The notes beneath the pieces are model-generated. The model had not been told where the DNA came from. It made no database searches and saw nothing but the letters and a program-made list of their open reading frames with translations. Shown one piece after another: positions 21,338 through 31,181 of a DNA stretch of 64,000 nucleotides. Numbering within the stretch: position 1 is the first letter of the stretch; every line of letters begins with the position of its first letter. The translations under genes were made by a program, and so were the position numbers. This DNA comes from Paralimibaculum aggregatum (GTDB lineage: Bacteria > Pseudomonadota > Alphaproteobacteria > Rhodobacterales > Rhodobacteraceae), in NCBI RefSeq assembly GCF_030270585.1, contig NZ_BSYI01000017.1:1-64000 (forward strand), given 5' to 3'.

Positions 21338-21376
21338 GATCGCCGCAGGCGGCACGGCTGGCCGAGGGAGGGTTTG

Positions 21377-21856
21377 ATGACGGTGGCAACCGATGGCGGC
21401 GCGCCGGAGCTGTCGATCTCGCGGCTGATCCCGGCGGCGCCGGCGGCGATCTGGCAGGCTTGGGCGGCGCCGGAGATGCTGCGGCGCTGGATCGCGCCGT
21501 CGCCGGTCGAGGTCACCTGCTGCGCCATCGAGCTGCGCCCCGGCGGCGCCTTCGACCTGACCATGCGCCTGCCGGACGGCACCGAGATGCCCAGTCGCGG
21601 CTGCATCCTCGAGGCGGCGGAGAACGCCCGCATCGTCTCGACCGATGCGATGACCGCCGGCTTCCGCCCGGCACCGAAGCCGTTCATGACCAGCATCGTC
21701 ACGCTGGAGCCGGAAGGCGCCGGCACGCGCTACACCATGCGGGTGCTGCATGTCGACGAGGCCGGCCGCGCGCAGCACCTCGCCATGGGTTTCGAGACCG
21801 GCTGGGGCCAGGTGCTCGACCAGCTCGCGGCACTGGCGACGGGGCTCGAGGGCTGA
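21377..21856 (+). CDS. SRPBCC (AHSA1-like) domain protein
   Basis: 159 aa from ATG 21377 (GGGAGGG upstream; an in-frame TTG precedes it directly). It shows the helix-grip pattern of AHSA1/CalC proteins: SRLIPAAPAAIWQAWAAPEM near the start, ELRPGGAFDLTMR in the middle and the C-terminal helix GFETGWGQVLDQLAAL. The family forms a hydrophobic ligand pocket; ligand unknown. It is a single gene between the iron permease (divergent) and a peptide-binding protein. Confidence 0.85.
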   Translation: MTVATDGGAPELSISRLIPAAPAAIWQAWAAPEMLRRWIAPSPVEVTCCAIELRPGGAFDLTMRLPDGTEMPSRGCILEAAENARIVSTDAMTAGFRPAPKPFMTSIVTLEPEGAGTRYTMRVLHVDEAGRAQHLAMGFETGWGQVLDQLAALATGLEG

Positions 21857-21890
21857 GATCGCGGCACGGTCCGGCGCCCTCCCCCCAAGC

Positions 21891-21919
21891 TTGACATTCG
21901 CGGGGCGAGCGCGGACGGT
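21891..21919 (+). promoter_or_regulatory. Possible promoter of the peptide-binding protein gene
   Basis: TTGACA at 21891-21896 matches the -35 consensus; the region 17 nt downstream (GACGGT) is a poor -10. A leader of about 80 nt would follow before the start at 21998. Confidence 0.25.
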
Positions 21920-21997
21920 CAGCGCAGTGTGCGCATCCAAGCGCGCCAGGGAACCGACAATATCTCTTTGGCACGAGCCAATTTCGGGAGAGTACGC

Positions 21998-23533
21998 ATG
22001 ACCTTTCTCCGCCCCATAGCCGCGGCAGCCGCGGCGCTCGTGCTGGCGCTCGGCGCGCCGGCATCCGCACAGACACTGAAAGTCGCCTATGACGCCGACC
22101 CGGTCTCGCTCGATCCGCACGAGCAGCTCTCCGGCGGCACGCTCCAGCTCAGCCACATGGTCTTCGACCCGCTGGTGCGCTGGACGCAGGATCTTTCCTT
22201 CGAGCCGCGCCTCGCCACCTCCTGGGAGCGCGTCGACAGCGAGACCATGCGCTTCAAGCTCCGCGAAGGGGTGAAGTTCCATTCCGGCCGCGAGATGACC
22301 GCGAAGGACGTCGTCTGGACCTTCGACCGCCTGAAGACCTCGCCCGACTTCAAGGGCATCTTCGCGCAGTGGGCCTCGATGACCGCGATCGACAGCCACA
22401 CCGTGGAGCTCAAGACCGAGGGCCCGAGCCCGCTGGTCCTGCACACCGCGACCTATGTCTTCCCGATGGACAGCGAGTTCTACAAGGGCAAGGCCGAGAT
22501 CATCAAGCACGGCGACAGCTTCGCCAGCCAGAACATGTCGGGCACCGGCCCGTTCACCCTGGTCGAGCGCGAGCAGGGCGTGCGCGTCGTGTTCAAGCGC
22601 TTCCCCGGCTACTGGGACACCGAGAGCCCGGGCAACGTCCAGGAGATCGTGCTGACCCCGATCAAGGAGGCGCCGACCCGCGTCGCCGCGCTGCTGGCCG
22701 GTGATGTCGACTTCATCGCCCCGGTGCCGCCGACCGATCTCGAGCGCATCGAGAACGACCCGAATGTCGATCTCATCACCATGACCGGCACCCGGATCAT
22801 CACGCTGCAGCTCAACCAGGACCGGGTCGAGGCCTTCAAGGATGCCCGCGTGCGCAACGCCATCGTGCATGCGATCAACAACGAGGGCATCGTCGCCAAG
22901 ATCATGAAGGGCTTCGGCACCGTCGCCGCGCAGATGTCCCCCGAGGGCTATCTCGGCCACAACCCGAACCTCAAGCCCCGCTTCGACGTGGCCGCGGCCA
23001 AGAAGCTGATGGAGGAGGCCGGCTACGGCGACGGGCTCAAGGTCACGATGATGTGCCCGAACAACCGCTACGTGAACGACTTCAAGATCTGCGAGGCCTC
23101 CGTGGCGATGCTCGCCAAGATCGGCATCGAGGTCGACCTGACCACCATGCCGAAGGCGCAGTACTGGCCGAAGTTCGACGAGCGCGCCGCCGACATCATG
23201 ATGATCGGCTGGCACTCCGACACCGAGGACTCGGCGAACTTCTACGAGTTCCTGGCGATGACGGTGAACACCGAGACCGGCCGCGGCCAGTACAACTCGG
23301 GCAACTACTCCAACGCCAAGGTCGACGAGCTGACCGAGGCGAGCCTGACCGAGACCGACGAGGCCAAGCGCGCGGCGATGCTGCAGGAGGTCGAGCAGAT
23401 CCTCTATGACGAGGCCGCCTTCGTGCCGTTCCACTGGCAGGATCTCGCTTGGGCCGCGAAGAAGGGCGTCGGCGCTGCCGCCATCGTCAACGCGATGAAC
23501 TTCCCCTATCTCGGCGATCTCGTCATCGAGTGA
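21998..23533 (+). CDS. ABC transporter substrate-binding protein, family 5 (peptide/nickel type)
   Basis: 511 aa from ATG 21998 with CGGGAGAG upstream. Signal peptide to about residue 24 (GAPASAQTLK). The body matches SBP_bac_5 proteins: DADPVSLDPHEQL, FEPRLATSWE, FKLREGVKFHSGREMTAKDV, and the late YNSGNYSN. Such proteins deliver peptides, opines or other solutes to a DppBCDF-type importer. No permease or ATPase genes flank it, so it is an orphan or its partners are elsewhere. A strong terminator follows. Confidence 0.9.
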   Translation: MTFLRPIAAAAAALVLALGAPASAQTLKVAYDADPVSLDPHEQLSGGTLQLSHMVFDPLVRWTQDLSFEPRLATSWERVDSETMRFKLREGVKFHSGREMTAKDVVWTFDRLKTSPDFKGIFAQWASMTAIDSHTVELKTEGPSPLVLHTATYVFPMDSEFYKGKAEIIKHGDSFASQNMSGTGPFTLVEREQGVRVVFKRFPGYWDTESPGNVQEIVLTPIKEAPTRVAALLAGDVDFIAPVPPTDLERIENDPNVDLITMTGTRIITLQLNQDRVEAFKDARVRNAIVHAINNEGIVAKIMKGFGTVAAQMSPEGYLGHNPNLKPRFDVAAAKKLMEEAGYGDGLKVTMMCPNNRYVNDFKICEASVAMLAKIGIEVDLTTMPKAQYWPKFDERAADIMMIGWHSDTEDSANFYEFLAMTVNTETGRGQYNSGNYSNAKVDELTEASLTETDEAKRAAMLQEVEQILYDEAAFVPFHWQDLAWAAKKGVGAAAIVNAMNFPYLGDLVIE

Positions 23534-23587
23534 ACCGGGGCCGCGCGGCGCGGGGCAGAGGCCCTGCCCGCGCGCGCCAGGCGATCA

Positions 23588-23617
23588 GGCCCCGGCCCCA
23601 GCGGCCGGGGCCTTTTT
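23588..23617 (+). terminator. Rho-independent terminator
   Basis: Perfect 10-bp stem GGCCCCGGCC (23588-23597) with GGCCGGGGCC (23603-23612), loop CCAGC, then TTTTT at 23613-23617. It lies 55 nt after the peptide-binding protein gene. Confidence 0.9.
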
Positions 23618-23641
23618 CATGCGCGGCACGGGAGGCTTGCG

Positions 23642-24592
23642 ATGGGCACCTGGGGCACCGGGCTTTACGCCTCCGATCACGCCGCCGACCTGAAGGCGAC
23701 GGTGGAGCAGCATCTGCGCCTGCCGCTGGAGCCGGAGGCGATCCTCGCGATGCTCGCCGCGGCGCAGGGCCTCGCGCTCGGGGACGAGCCCGCCGAGGCC
23801 GACGACGCCGCCTTCTGGCTGGTGCTGGCGGACCAGTTCCACCGCCACGGGATCGACCATCCCGCGCTCATGGTCAGGGCCGGCGGGATCATCGAGAGCG
23901 GCGCCGATCTCCGGCTGAACGAGGCGCACGGGATGTCGCCGGCGGATCTGCGCCGGCGCGCCGCCGCGCTGGAGAAGCTCCGGGCGAAATGGGCAGTGCC
24001 GGCAAGGCGCCCGGTGCGCCGCAAGCTGCTGACGCCGGAGCCGCTGCTGATGCGGGCCGGCGAGGTCTGGAGCTATCTCACGGTCGAGCACAACCGCCCG
24101 CGGGCGGTGCTCGAGACCCCGGCCACGAGCCGCGCCGAGGCCGCGCCGGACGGACGCCGGGCCTTCGCGGTGCTCGCCGCGGGCCATGCCTTTCACGGCA
24201 TGTTCGCGCGCTACCTGCTGGCGCCGCTGGAGATCTACCGCCCGCATGGCGAGCCGCCGCCGGATCTCGACGCCTCCCTTGCCGCGCCCTTCCTCTGCCA
24301 GGCGCATCTCCTGCAGCGCTGGTTCCGCCCGCTCGCCGGCTGGGCGGCGCGCGACGCCGAGGCACAGGCGCTGCTCGGCGCCGAGCGGCTCGGCCGGGTG
24401 CCACTCGACACCGCCCGCCTCGCCGCGCTCTTCCCGCAGATCGGCGAGGCGCCGCCGGAGGCGCCGCAGTTCCAGCTCGACCCGCTCGACTGCAATCCCG
24501 GCATCGGCTCGGCCACCGCCCGCGGCTATGTCTGGGCCGATGTCGAGGCACGGCACATTCCCAGCCTCGGGGAGTTTGCGCTCGGCGCGTGA
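23642..24592 (+). CDS. Uncharacterised protein with DUF4259-like N-terminus
   Basis: 316 aa, GGAGG upstream of the ATG. The opening MGTWGTGLYASDHAADLKAT resembles DUF4259 proteins (MGAWGxGxFxND-type starts). The rest is acidic and helical with no signal peptide, membrane segment or known motif that I can recognise. It begins right after the terminator of the previous gene and is convergent with a DUF2059 gene. Confidence 0.6.
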   Translation: MGTWGTGLYASDHAADLKATVEQHLRLPLEPEAILAMLAAAQGLALGDEPAEADDAAFWLVLADQFHRHGIDHPALMVRAGGIIESGADLRLNEAHGMSPADLRRRAAALEKLRAKWAVPARRPVRRKLLTPEPLLMRAGEVWSYLTVEHNRPRAVLETPATSRAEAAPDGRRAFAVLAAGHAFHGMFARYLLAPLEIYRPHGEPPPDLDASLAAPFLCQAHLLQRWFRPLAGWAARDAEAQALLGAERLGRVPLDTARLAALFPQIGEAPPEAPQFQLDPLDCNPGIGSATARGYVWADVEARHIPSLGEFALGA

Positions 24593-24636
24593 CGCCTGCC
24601 GCCGCGTCGGCCGGCGCGGTGGCGGCGTTCCCGCCC

Positions 24637-25488
24637 TCAGATCCGCTCGCGCAGCAGCCGCGCGGCGACATCCTCGCCGAAGGCCCCGGCGCGGCGCTCC
24701 AGCATCGCGACATAACCGCCGGAGAACTGGGCGAAATAGGTCTCCGAGGCCGGCATCCGCAGGAAGTCGCGATAGCGTTCCAGCTCGGCATTGTCGAAGC
24801 CCGCATAGGCCCCGGCATAGATCGCGTCATAGGGCGCCTGCAGCAGCCCGCGGAACGCCTCCGGCCCGCACTGGCAGGCCTCCGCCAGCTCCGCCTCGCC
24901 GAGGCGCGGTCCGGCGCCGCCGGCCGCCAGCATGCCCCGCGCCATCGCCATGTTGAAGCTGCTGAGCGCCATCGCCCCGATCTCCACCGCATGGGTCGCG
25001 CCCTGGATCTCGCGCAGCAGCGCGCGCCGGGCCGGGTCTTCCTCGCCGAGCCGGTCCCAGCGCGCCCCGCCTTCGGAGAGCAGCTCCCCGACCGCCTCCG
25101 GATCGGCCATCGCACGCTCGGCATCGGCGATCCGGGCACCGAGATCGCTCTCGGCAAAGGCGAGCATATGGGCCACCGTCGCCGGCGCCATCGCCGCGAG
25201 AATGCCGCGGAAATCCGCCAGGATGCCATCGGCCGGGAAATGCAGCGGCGCCGCCGCGGTCCAGGCCTCGGCAAGCTCCGGGGAGGTCTCCGCGAGCTGC
25301 GCCGCCGGCGGCCCGGTGAAGCTGCGCGAAACGCCTTCGGCCAGCTCGGGGAAGTGCACCGCCTCGACCAGGCGGGAGACCGGGTCCTCCGGCGCCTCGG
25401 CCCGCGCCCCGGCGGGGGCGAGGGCCAGGAGTGCCAGGGCGAGGACTGCGATGGCAGTGCGGATGCGGGCAGACGCGGGGCGGGTCAT
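24637..25488 (-). CDS. Exported DUF2059-domain protein
   Basis: 283 aa from the ATG at 25488. The frame stays open far upstream but only this part looks coding. A Sec signal peptide ends near GARAEAPEDP. Two DUF2059-like helical repeats can be seen: LLSEGGARWDRLGEEDPAR is in the linker, and YRDFLRMPASETYFAQFSGG is the typical C-terminal signature (FYxSPxGxxF in the family). Probably periplasmic; no known activity. Convergent with the DUF4259-like gene. Confidence 0.75.
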   Translation of the reverse strand: MTRPASARIRTAIAVLALALLALAPAGARAEAPEDPVSRLVEAVHFPELAEGVSRSFTGPPAAQLAETSPELAEAWTAAAPLHFPADGILADFRGILAAMAPATVAHMLAFAESDLGARIADAERAMADPEAVGELLSEGGARWDRLGEEDPARRALLREIQGATHAVEIGAMALSSFNMAMARGMLAAGGAGPRLGEAELAEACQCGPEAFRGLLQAPYDAIYAGAYAGFDNAELERYRDFLRMPASETYFAQFSGGYVAMLERRAGAFGEDVAARLLRERI

Positions 25489-25540
25489 GGATCCTCCGGT
25501 CGGGGCATGGTCGGGCGCGGGCACCCTAGCACGCCATCGG

Positions 25541-26423
25541 TTAACCATGTCCCACCGAAACGCGCCAGAGCCGGCCATCCGCCACCAGCCCCGCCCAGCC
25601 ATGGGCGATGTGCTCCATGCGCAGGCTGTGCCCGCCGCCGTGCAGGCAGAGCTCGAGCCGCGCACCGCCGAGGCCGCGCCGGGGGGTGCAGGCGAGCCCC
25701 TCCGGCGCGCCGGGCGCGAGTGCCTCCGGGCCGAAGCCGCCGCTCCGGGCAAAACACGGCCGGCGCTGCCGCCACCGCCCCCTGCAGCTTGTCTCCGATG
25801 GCGTGCCTGCAGAGCGGCACGATGCGGTCGGCCCGGCCAAGGATGTGCACGACGGAGACCGACCGCACCCCGGTCTCGCGGCGCTCCGGCACCGGCACCC
25901 GGAAGATTCCGGCCACGGGAATGCAGCCCATGAGCCGCGGCGGGCCGCGGCGGGCCAGGGTCCAGACCATCAAGCCTCCCCCGAGAAGCCGGTGGCGACG
26001 ATGCGCCTCGGAGCGTCCGGGTGACGCCCCGCGAGATCGGCCAACAGAGCATCCGCATGGACGCGCGCGTCGGAGCTAGGCACCCGGCTGTGCCCCGGCA
26101 TGTTGGCGATCTGCCAGTCGTCACCATCGAACTGCACCGCGACGAGGACGGCGCCGAGCCTCTCGGCGAGCGCCGGGCTGCGCATCGCCGCCGCCGCAGG
26201 GCCGCGATAGCCGTGTTGGTAGAGCAGAACCGGGACAGGGGCCCCCATGGCAGCCTTCGTGGCGGCCGCCGCGGGCAGGCGGATACGGTAGCTCCGCGGG
26301 CCGGCAGGCTACTCGATCGCGCAGTCGCTCTGCGGACAGCAGGCAGCGGCAGGCGACGCCAGGACCCAGGAACGGCGCAAGGCGCAGCAGGACGGCGACG
26401 GCAGCATGGCAGGCAAACCGCAT
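25541..26423 (-). pseudogene. Decayed secreted alpha/beta hydrolase (PHB depolymerase/LpqC-like esterase)
   Basis: Pieces of one esterase lie in order on the minus strand but in different frames. A signal-peptide-like start (MRFACHAAVAVLL, ATG at 26423) shifts near 26345 into a frame reading CCPQSDCAIE, followed by an in-frame TAG at 26309-26311. The same frame continues with SYRIRLPAA, then VLLYQHGYRG and ATGFSG (nucleophile elbow) until a TGA at 25970. One extra G near 25980 would restore GFSGG-LMVWTLARR and HILGRADRIVPL; a second shift near 25760 returns to the first frame with GGFGPEALAPG and ELCLHGGGHS (catalytic His). If restored it would be about 290 aa. Two indels are in G/C runs, so sequencing error is possible for those, but the nonsense codon and first shift make real decay more likely. 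Confidence 0.7.
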
Positions 26424-26807
26424 CCGGCAGACCCCCGGTTGCAGAAGCGCATGGCCCCTTTGCGGGGCACGGCATCAGGTGCGCAATCACGATGCCGTTC
26501 GTGGAAGGTGAGGACGCCGCCGCCCGCTTCTCCCGCCAGCGGCAAGCGGGTGGCACTGCGCCTCCGGCGCGCGCCGCGGGGGCGCCGCGTCCACTGTCAC
26601 GCAGGTGGCACCCGAACCACCCGCGGCGCGTGACCGCCGGGAGCGCCGGTGGCAGCCGGTCTGGTGGCAATCGGCGCAACATCGCCCCCGCGCCGCGAGC
26701 ATGACATCGGCAGCCTGCGCCCGGCCCGACGCGGCGCCCCCGCGAACCGCCTTGCGGGTCGCAATCCCGATCTGCTGTCTTAGCTCTCACCGCCGAGGAG
26801 GTGACCC
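26424..26807. other. Non-coding gap with no recognised feature
   Basis: 384 nt between the decayed esterase and the MFS gene. The open frames crossing it are compositionally poor and shared by no family I recognise. The MFS gene's RBS (GAGGAGGTGA) lies at its right end, so the upstream promoter for that gene is presumably here. Confidence 0.5.
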
Positions 26808-28085
26808 ATGACCGCAACGACCCCCGCGCCGACGGCAGCCGAGAACGCGAGGCCGCCGCAGCGCCGCGGCAGCACCGCTGGCGAGGCGCTCAATCTCGCC
26901 GCGCTGACGCTGTTCAAGCTGGCTGACGGGCTGATCAATCCCAAGCTCGTGCTCTCCTGGCTGCTCAGCGCGCTCGGCGCGCCGGCCGGCGTCGTCGGCG
27001 CGCTGGTGCCGGTGCGCGAGGCCGGTGCGCTGCTGCCCCAGCTCGCGCTCGCCCCGCGGATCCGTGCCGCCCGCCAGCGCAAGCGCTTCTGGGCGCTCGG
27101 CGCCGCGCTGCAAGGGGTCGCGGCCCTCGGCATCGGCCTCGCCGCGCTGACCCTCGAGGGGCTGGCCGCCGGCCTCGTGATCCTGGCCCTTCTCGCGCTG
27201 TTGGCGGTGGCCCGCGCGGTCTGCTCGGTGAGCCACAAGGACATGCTGGCCCGCACCGTCGCGGAGGACCGCCGGGGCCGCATCACCGGCCGTGCCGCCA
27301 GCCTCGGGGCCGCCGCGGTGCTCGTCTTCGGCGGGCTGCTCGCCAGCGGCATCCTGCCGCTGACCCCCACGGCGATCGCCGGCGCCGCGCTGGTGGCGGG
27401 CCTGGCCTGGCTCGGCGCCGCCGCCACGGCCCTCGCCCTCAACGAGCCGGCCGATGCGCCGCGCGGCGGCGGCCGGACGCACGGGCTTCGCGAGCTGATC
27501 GCGCCGCTGCGCAGCGACCGCCAGCTCGGCCGTTTCGTGCTGGCCCGCGCGCTGCTCACCCCCACCGCCTTCGCCCTGCCCTTCCTGGTGATGCTCTCGC
27601 ATACCGGCGATGGCGGTACCGGCCTCGGCAGCCTCGGGCCGCTGGTGATCGCGGCCGGGATCGCCTCCATCGCCTCGGGCTGGATCTGGGGCCACCTCGC
27701 CGACCGCTCGAGCCGGAAGGCGCTGGCCCTTGGCGGCGCCCTCGCGGCCATCGCGCTGGCTGCCGCCGCTGCCACGGGGGCGCCGACCGGCGGGCTCGGC
27801 GGCATCGCCGGGGCGGTGCTGGCGGTCGCCGCGGCGCAGACCGGCTATGAGGGCGTGCGCACCGGGCGCAAGATCTATCTGACCAACATGGCCGACGACG
27901 ACCGCCGGGCGCTCTACACCGCGCTCTCCAACACCGCGATCGGGGCGGTGCTGCTGCTCGGCGGCGGGCTCGGGCTGGTGGCGGATCTCGCCGGGCTGCC
28001 GGTGCTGCTCGGCCTGCTGTCCGCGGTCACCGCCGGTGGCGCGGCGCTGGCCTGGACCCTGCCGGAGGCCGAGGGCCGCGCATGA
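26808..28085 (+). CDS. Major facilitator superfamily transporter
   Basis: 425 aa, GGAGGTGACCC before the ATG. About 11-12 hydrophobic segments in two halves, with a basic loop (RIRAARQRKRFW) in the A-type loop position and HLADRSSRK in the equivalent loop of the second half. It lacks motifs specific enough to name a substrate. Its stop codon touches the terminator hairpin of the convergent ndk gene. Confidence 0.82.
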   Translation: MTATTPAPTAAENARPPQRRGSTAGEALNLAALTLFKLADGLINPKLVLSWLLSALGAPAGVVGALVPVREAGALLPQLALAPRIRAARQRKRFWALGAALQGVAALGIGLAALTLEGLAAGLVILALLALLAVARAVCSVSHKDMLARTVAEDRRGRITGRAASLGAAAVLVFGGLLASGILPLTPTAIAGAALVAGLAWLGAAATALALNEPADAPRGGGRTHGLRELIAPLRSDRQLGRFVLARALLTPTAFALPFLVMLSHTGDGGTGLGSLGPLVIAAGIASIASGWIWGHLADRSSRKALALGGALAAIALAAAAATGAPTGGLGGIAGAVLAVAAAQTGYEGVRTGRKIYLTNMADDDRRALYTALSNTAIGAVLLLGGGLGLVADLAGLPVLLGLLSAVTAGGAALAWTLPEAEGRA

Positions 28086-28115
28086 AAAACCCGGCCGGTG
28101 CGGCACCGGCCGGGT
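28085..28115 (-). terminator. Rho-independent terminator of ndk
   Basis: Perfect 12-bp stem (28089-28100 with 28104-28115, loop of 3) followed on the minus strand by a T-run (complement of 28085-28089). It lies 50 nt after the ndk stop and abuts the MFS stop codon. Confidence 0.85.
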
Positions 28116-28165
28116 CGTTGCGTCTCGCAGGGCCGGCTGTGCCGCCGGCCGGCCGGGCCGAAGCC

Positions 28166-28588
28166 TCAGCCGACGATCTCGGTGCCGGAGAAGAAATAGG
28201 CGATCTCGATGGCGGCGTTCTCCTCCGAATCGGAGCCGTGCACCGAGTTCTCGCCGATCGACAGCGCGAACTCCTTGCGGATGGTGCCCTCGGCCGCCTC
28301 GGCCGGGTTGGTCGCGCCCATCACCTCGCGGTTCTTCGCCACCGCGTCCTCGCCCTCGAGGACCTGCACCACGACCGGCGCGGAGCTCATGAAGTCGGTC
28401 AGCTCGCCGTAGAACGGGCGCGCGGCATGCACTTCGTAGAATTTCTCGGCCTGCGCCTTGGTCATGTGGATGCGCTTCTGGGCAACGATGCGCAGGCCCG
28501 CATCCTCGAGCTTGGCATTGATCTTGCCGGTCAGGTTGCGCTTGGTGGCATCGGGCTTGATGATGGAGAAGGTGCGGGTCACGGCCAT
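28166..28588 (-). CDS. ndk: Nucleoside diphosphate kinase
   Basis: 140 aa. The full family pattern is present: [40 protein letters not shown] and the active-site histidine in NSVHGSDS. It transfers the gamma phosphate among nucleoside di- and triphosphates. The start at 28588 gives the standard length; an upstream in-frame ATG at 28822 would overlap the next gene's promoter. Confidence 0.98.
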   Translation of the reverse strand: MAVTRTFSIIKPDATKRNLTGKINAKLEDAGLRIVAQKRIHMTKAQAEKFYEVHAARPFYGELTDFMSSAPVVVQVLEGEDAVAKNREVMGATNPAEAAEGTIRKEFALSIGENSVHGSDSEENAAIEIAYFFSGTEIVG

Positions 28589-28824
28589 GGCCTCGGTCCT
28601 CGTTCGCTTGCGTCGGTTGGGAATGGGCGAGGGCCGCGCCCCCGCATTCGGCGAGGCGCCTTTAGCATGCGCTTCTCCCGGGGAAAAGCACCAACGGTCA
28701 CCGGGCGGGCGCCGATCCGCCGCGCAGCGGCAGAGATTTTTCTGTGAGATCCTGCCCGGCGTTCTAATTCTGCGGCAGCGGGCGGTCCTCGAAGACCGCG
28801 ACGAAACGACAGGGAACGACATCC

Positions 28825-30972
28825 ATGGAAGAGAACATGACCATCGCGGCCATCGCCGCCGGCAGCCCGGATTTCACGCTGCTGGCCGCCTTCCTCGAGA
28901 CCGCGGAACTGACCGCGGCGCTCGACGATCCGGAGGCCGACCTCACGGTTCTGGCGCCGACCGATGCGGCCTTCGTGCAGCTCGCCGCCGATCTCGGCTA
29001 TGACGGCGACAGCGCCGATCTCGATGCGGTGGCCGCCTTCCTCACCGCCGCGCTGGCCGATCTCGACGACGAGGGCGACGCGGTGGCGGTGCTGACCGAT
29101 GTGCTGCTCTACCATGTCTCGCCCGGCGCGAAATCCGCTTCGCAGATCTTCGAGACCGCGAGCATCGACACCCTGCTCGAGGGCGCCGCGATCACCGCGC
29201 AGCAGGGCCGTCTGATCGACCTCGAGCCGGATCTGCTCGACGCCTCCATCGCTTCGGCCGACATCGCCGCCTCCAACGGCACCATCCAGGCGATCGACCG
29301 GGTGCTGGTGCCGCTCGACATCCCCGGCAACGACACGCCCTCGATCCTCGACATCGCCGCCGGCACGCCGGGCTTCGAGGTGCTGGCCGCGGCGCTCGAG
29401 GCGGCCGGGCTCGACGAGCTCTTCGACGACCCGGATGCCGAGTTCACCGTATTCGCCCCCACCGATGCGGCCTTTGCCAACCTCGCCGTGGCGCTCGGCT
29501 TCGAGGGCGACACCGCCGACACCGACGCGGTCTTCGCGGCCATCGCCGATGGGCTGGCCGACCTCGCGCCGGATGACGACCCGATCCCGCTGCTCGCCGA
29601 CATCCTCAGCTATCACAGCGTGCCGGAGGCGCTCTCGGTCGCGGCGCTCGCGGCCCTGCCCAGCGTCGGCACCCTGCTGCCGGGCGCGCTGGTGATCGTC
29701 ACCGGTGACGGCACCGTGATCGACGCCGAGCCGGAGGTGCCGAACCCCGCCTTCGTCGAGGGGCTGACCGACCTGCCCGCCTCCAACGGCACGGTGCAGC
29801 CGATCGACGGCGTGCTGCTGCCGCTCGACCTCCCCGACCCGGCGCCGGCCGAGACCATCGCCGACATCGTCGCGGCCTCCGGCGACGGCTTCGATGGCAA
29901 CAACGACGATTTCGACATCCTGCTCGCCGCGCTCACCGCCGCCGATCTCGTCTCGGCGCTCGGCGGCGCGGATGACGACTTCACCCTGTTCGCCCCGACC
30001 GATGCCGCCTTCCAGTCGCTCGCCGCCCAGCTCGGCGGCGACGGCAGCACCGAGGAAGCCGCCTTCGACAGCATCGTCGCGGCGCTCACCACGCTCTCGG
30101 GCGAGGCGGCGGACCCGATCCCGCTGCTGTCCTCGGTGCTGCTCTACCACGTGATCGACGGCAGCTTCTCGCGCACCGAGCTGGCCGGCAGCCCGGCGCT
30201 CGCCTCGATGCTCGGCAGCGCCCCGTCGGTCGATGGCGCGGGGCTCACCGACGAGGACCCGGGCTTCGCCGATGCCAGCTTCATCGACGCCGCCTCCGAC
30301 ATCCGCGCCGCCAACGGGCTGCTCCAGGCGATCGACGAGGTGCTGCTGCCGCTCAACGTGCCGGACGCGACCGATGCCATCGGCACCGGCGACGACGACG
30401 TGCTGGCGGTCTCCGAGGGCATCCTCGTGGTCGATGGCGGCTCGGGCACCGACATCGCGGTCTTCGCCGGCCCGCTGGAGGCCACCGCCTTCGGCTATAT
30501 CGACGGCGGCTTCACCGCCACCACCGACGGCACCTCGGTCGCGCTGCTCAATCTCGAGAGCTTCCAGTTTGCCGACGAGACCGTGACGGTCAGCGACGAC
30601 CCGCTCGCCGCCTCGGTGTTCCGGCTCTACGGCGTCGGGCTCGGCCGCGAGGGCGACATCGCCGGCGTCACCTTCTGGACCGATGTAGCCGCCGAGGACG
30701 GGCTCGACATGGTGGCCGAGGCGATCCTGGCGTCGGACGAGTTCCTCTCGCTCTTCGGCGGCGAGGTGCCGAACGACGACGAGATCGTCGAGGAGTTCTA
30801 CGGCAACTTCCTCGGCCGCGCGCCGGACGAGGCGGGCGAGGCCTTCTGGCAGAACGCGGTGGACACCGGCGTGATCGACACCGCCGGGCTGCTGCTGGCC
30901 TTCGCCGAGAGCCCGGAGTTCCGGAACCTCACAGAGAACACCACCGATGACGGGGTGCTGCTGCTCGCCTGA
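28825..30972 (+). CDS. Three fasciclin (FAS1) domains fused to a C-terminal DUF4214 module
   Basis: 715 aa, very acidic, no Sec signal peptide. Three FAS1 repeats occupy about residues 5-170, 175-345 and 348-515; each has the H1 motif ([27 protein letters not shown]), a YH motif and the H2 motif ([15 protein letters not shown] and two relatives). Residues about 515-585 form a short beta-rich linker. Residues about 590-715 hold two DUF4214-like repeats ([13 protein letters not shown] and [14 protein letters not shown]). The shared C-terminus with the two RTX proteins suggests type I export. FAS1 proteins mediate adhesion, so a surface or matrix role is likely. Confidence 0.88.
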   Translation: MEENMTIAAIAAGSPDFTLLAAFLETAELTAALDDPEADLTVLAPTDAAFVQLAADLGYDGDSADLDAVAAFLTAALADLDDEGDAVAVLTDVLLYHVSPGAKSASQIFETASIDTLLEGAAITAQQGRLIDLEPDLLDASIASADIAASNGTIQAIDRVLVPLDIPGNDTPSILDIAAGTPGFEVLAAALEAAGLDELFDDPDAEFTVFAPTDAAFANLAVALGFEGDTADTDAVFAAIADGLADLAPDDDPIPLLADILSYHSVPEALSVAALAALPSVGTLLPGALVIVTGDGTVIDAEPEVPNPAFVEGLTDLPASNGTVQPIDGVLLPLDLPDPAPAETIADIVAASGDGFDGNNDDFDILLAALTAADLVSALGGADDDFTLFAPTDAAFQSLAAQLGGDGSTEEAAFDSIVAALTTLSGEAADPIPLLSSVLLYHVIDGSFSRTELAGSPALASMLGSAPSVDGAGLTDEDPGFADASFIDAASDIRAANGLLQAIDEVLLPLNVPDATDAIGTGDDDVLAVSEGILVVDGGSGTDIAVFAGPLEATAFGYIDGGFTATTDGTSVALLNLESFQFADETVTVSDDPLAASVFRLYGVGLGREGDIAGVTFWTDVAAEDGLDMVAEAILASDEFLSLFGGEVPNDDEIVEEFYGNFLGRAPDEAGEAFWQNAVDTGVIDTAGLLLAFAESPEFRNLTENTTDDGVLLLA

Positions 30973-30987
30973 CGCCCGGCAGAACCC

Positions 30988-31080
30988 GGGAGGCGGGGTC
31001 CGCCGGGCCCCGCCCACCCTGCAGCCGCTGCACCGGAGATCACCGTTGCGCCCCCCTTCGCCCGGCGGACCCCGCCTCCC
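30988..31080. repeat. Intergenic inverted repeat, related to the palindromic family
   Basis: A perfect 21-bp inverted repeat (30988-31008 with 31060-31080) encloses a 51-nt spacer. Its ends (GGGAGGCGGG / CCCGCCTCCC) match the ends of the element at 11517-11594, and the inside has CCCACCCTGCA. It follows the FAS1-DUF4214 gene. Confidence 0.6.
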
Positions 31081-31181
31081 TCCCGGCACCGCCGCGCCCC
31101 GTGGCGCCCCTGGCGCCCGGTGCCAGAGGTCGCAGGGGCGCCCGATTGCGCGGGGTGAACGGCCGGGCTAGGCTCCGCCCC

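Noticed and set aside
21272-23434. 720-aa frame antisense to the peptide-binding protein
   Set aside because: Long only because of GC bias; the sense strand has a signal peptide and a known fold.
24637-26817. A 726-aa open frame on the minus strand
   Set aside because: Only the last 283 codons (from 25488) form a DUF2059 protein; the rest is an open shadow over the decayed esterase and an empty gap.
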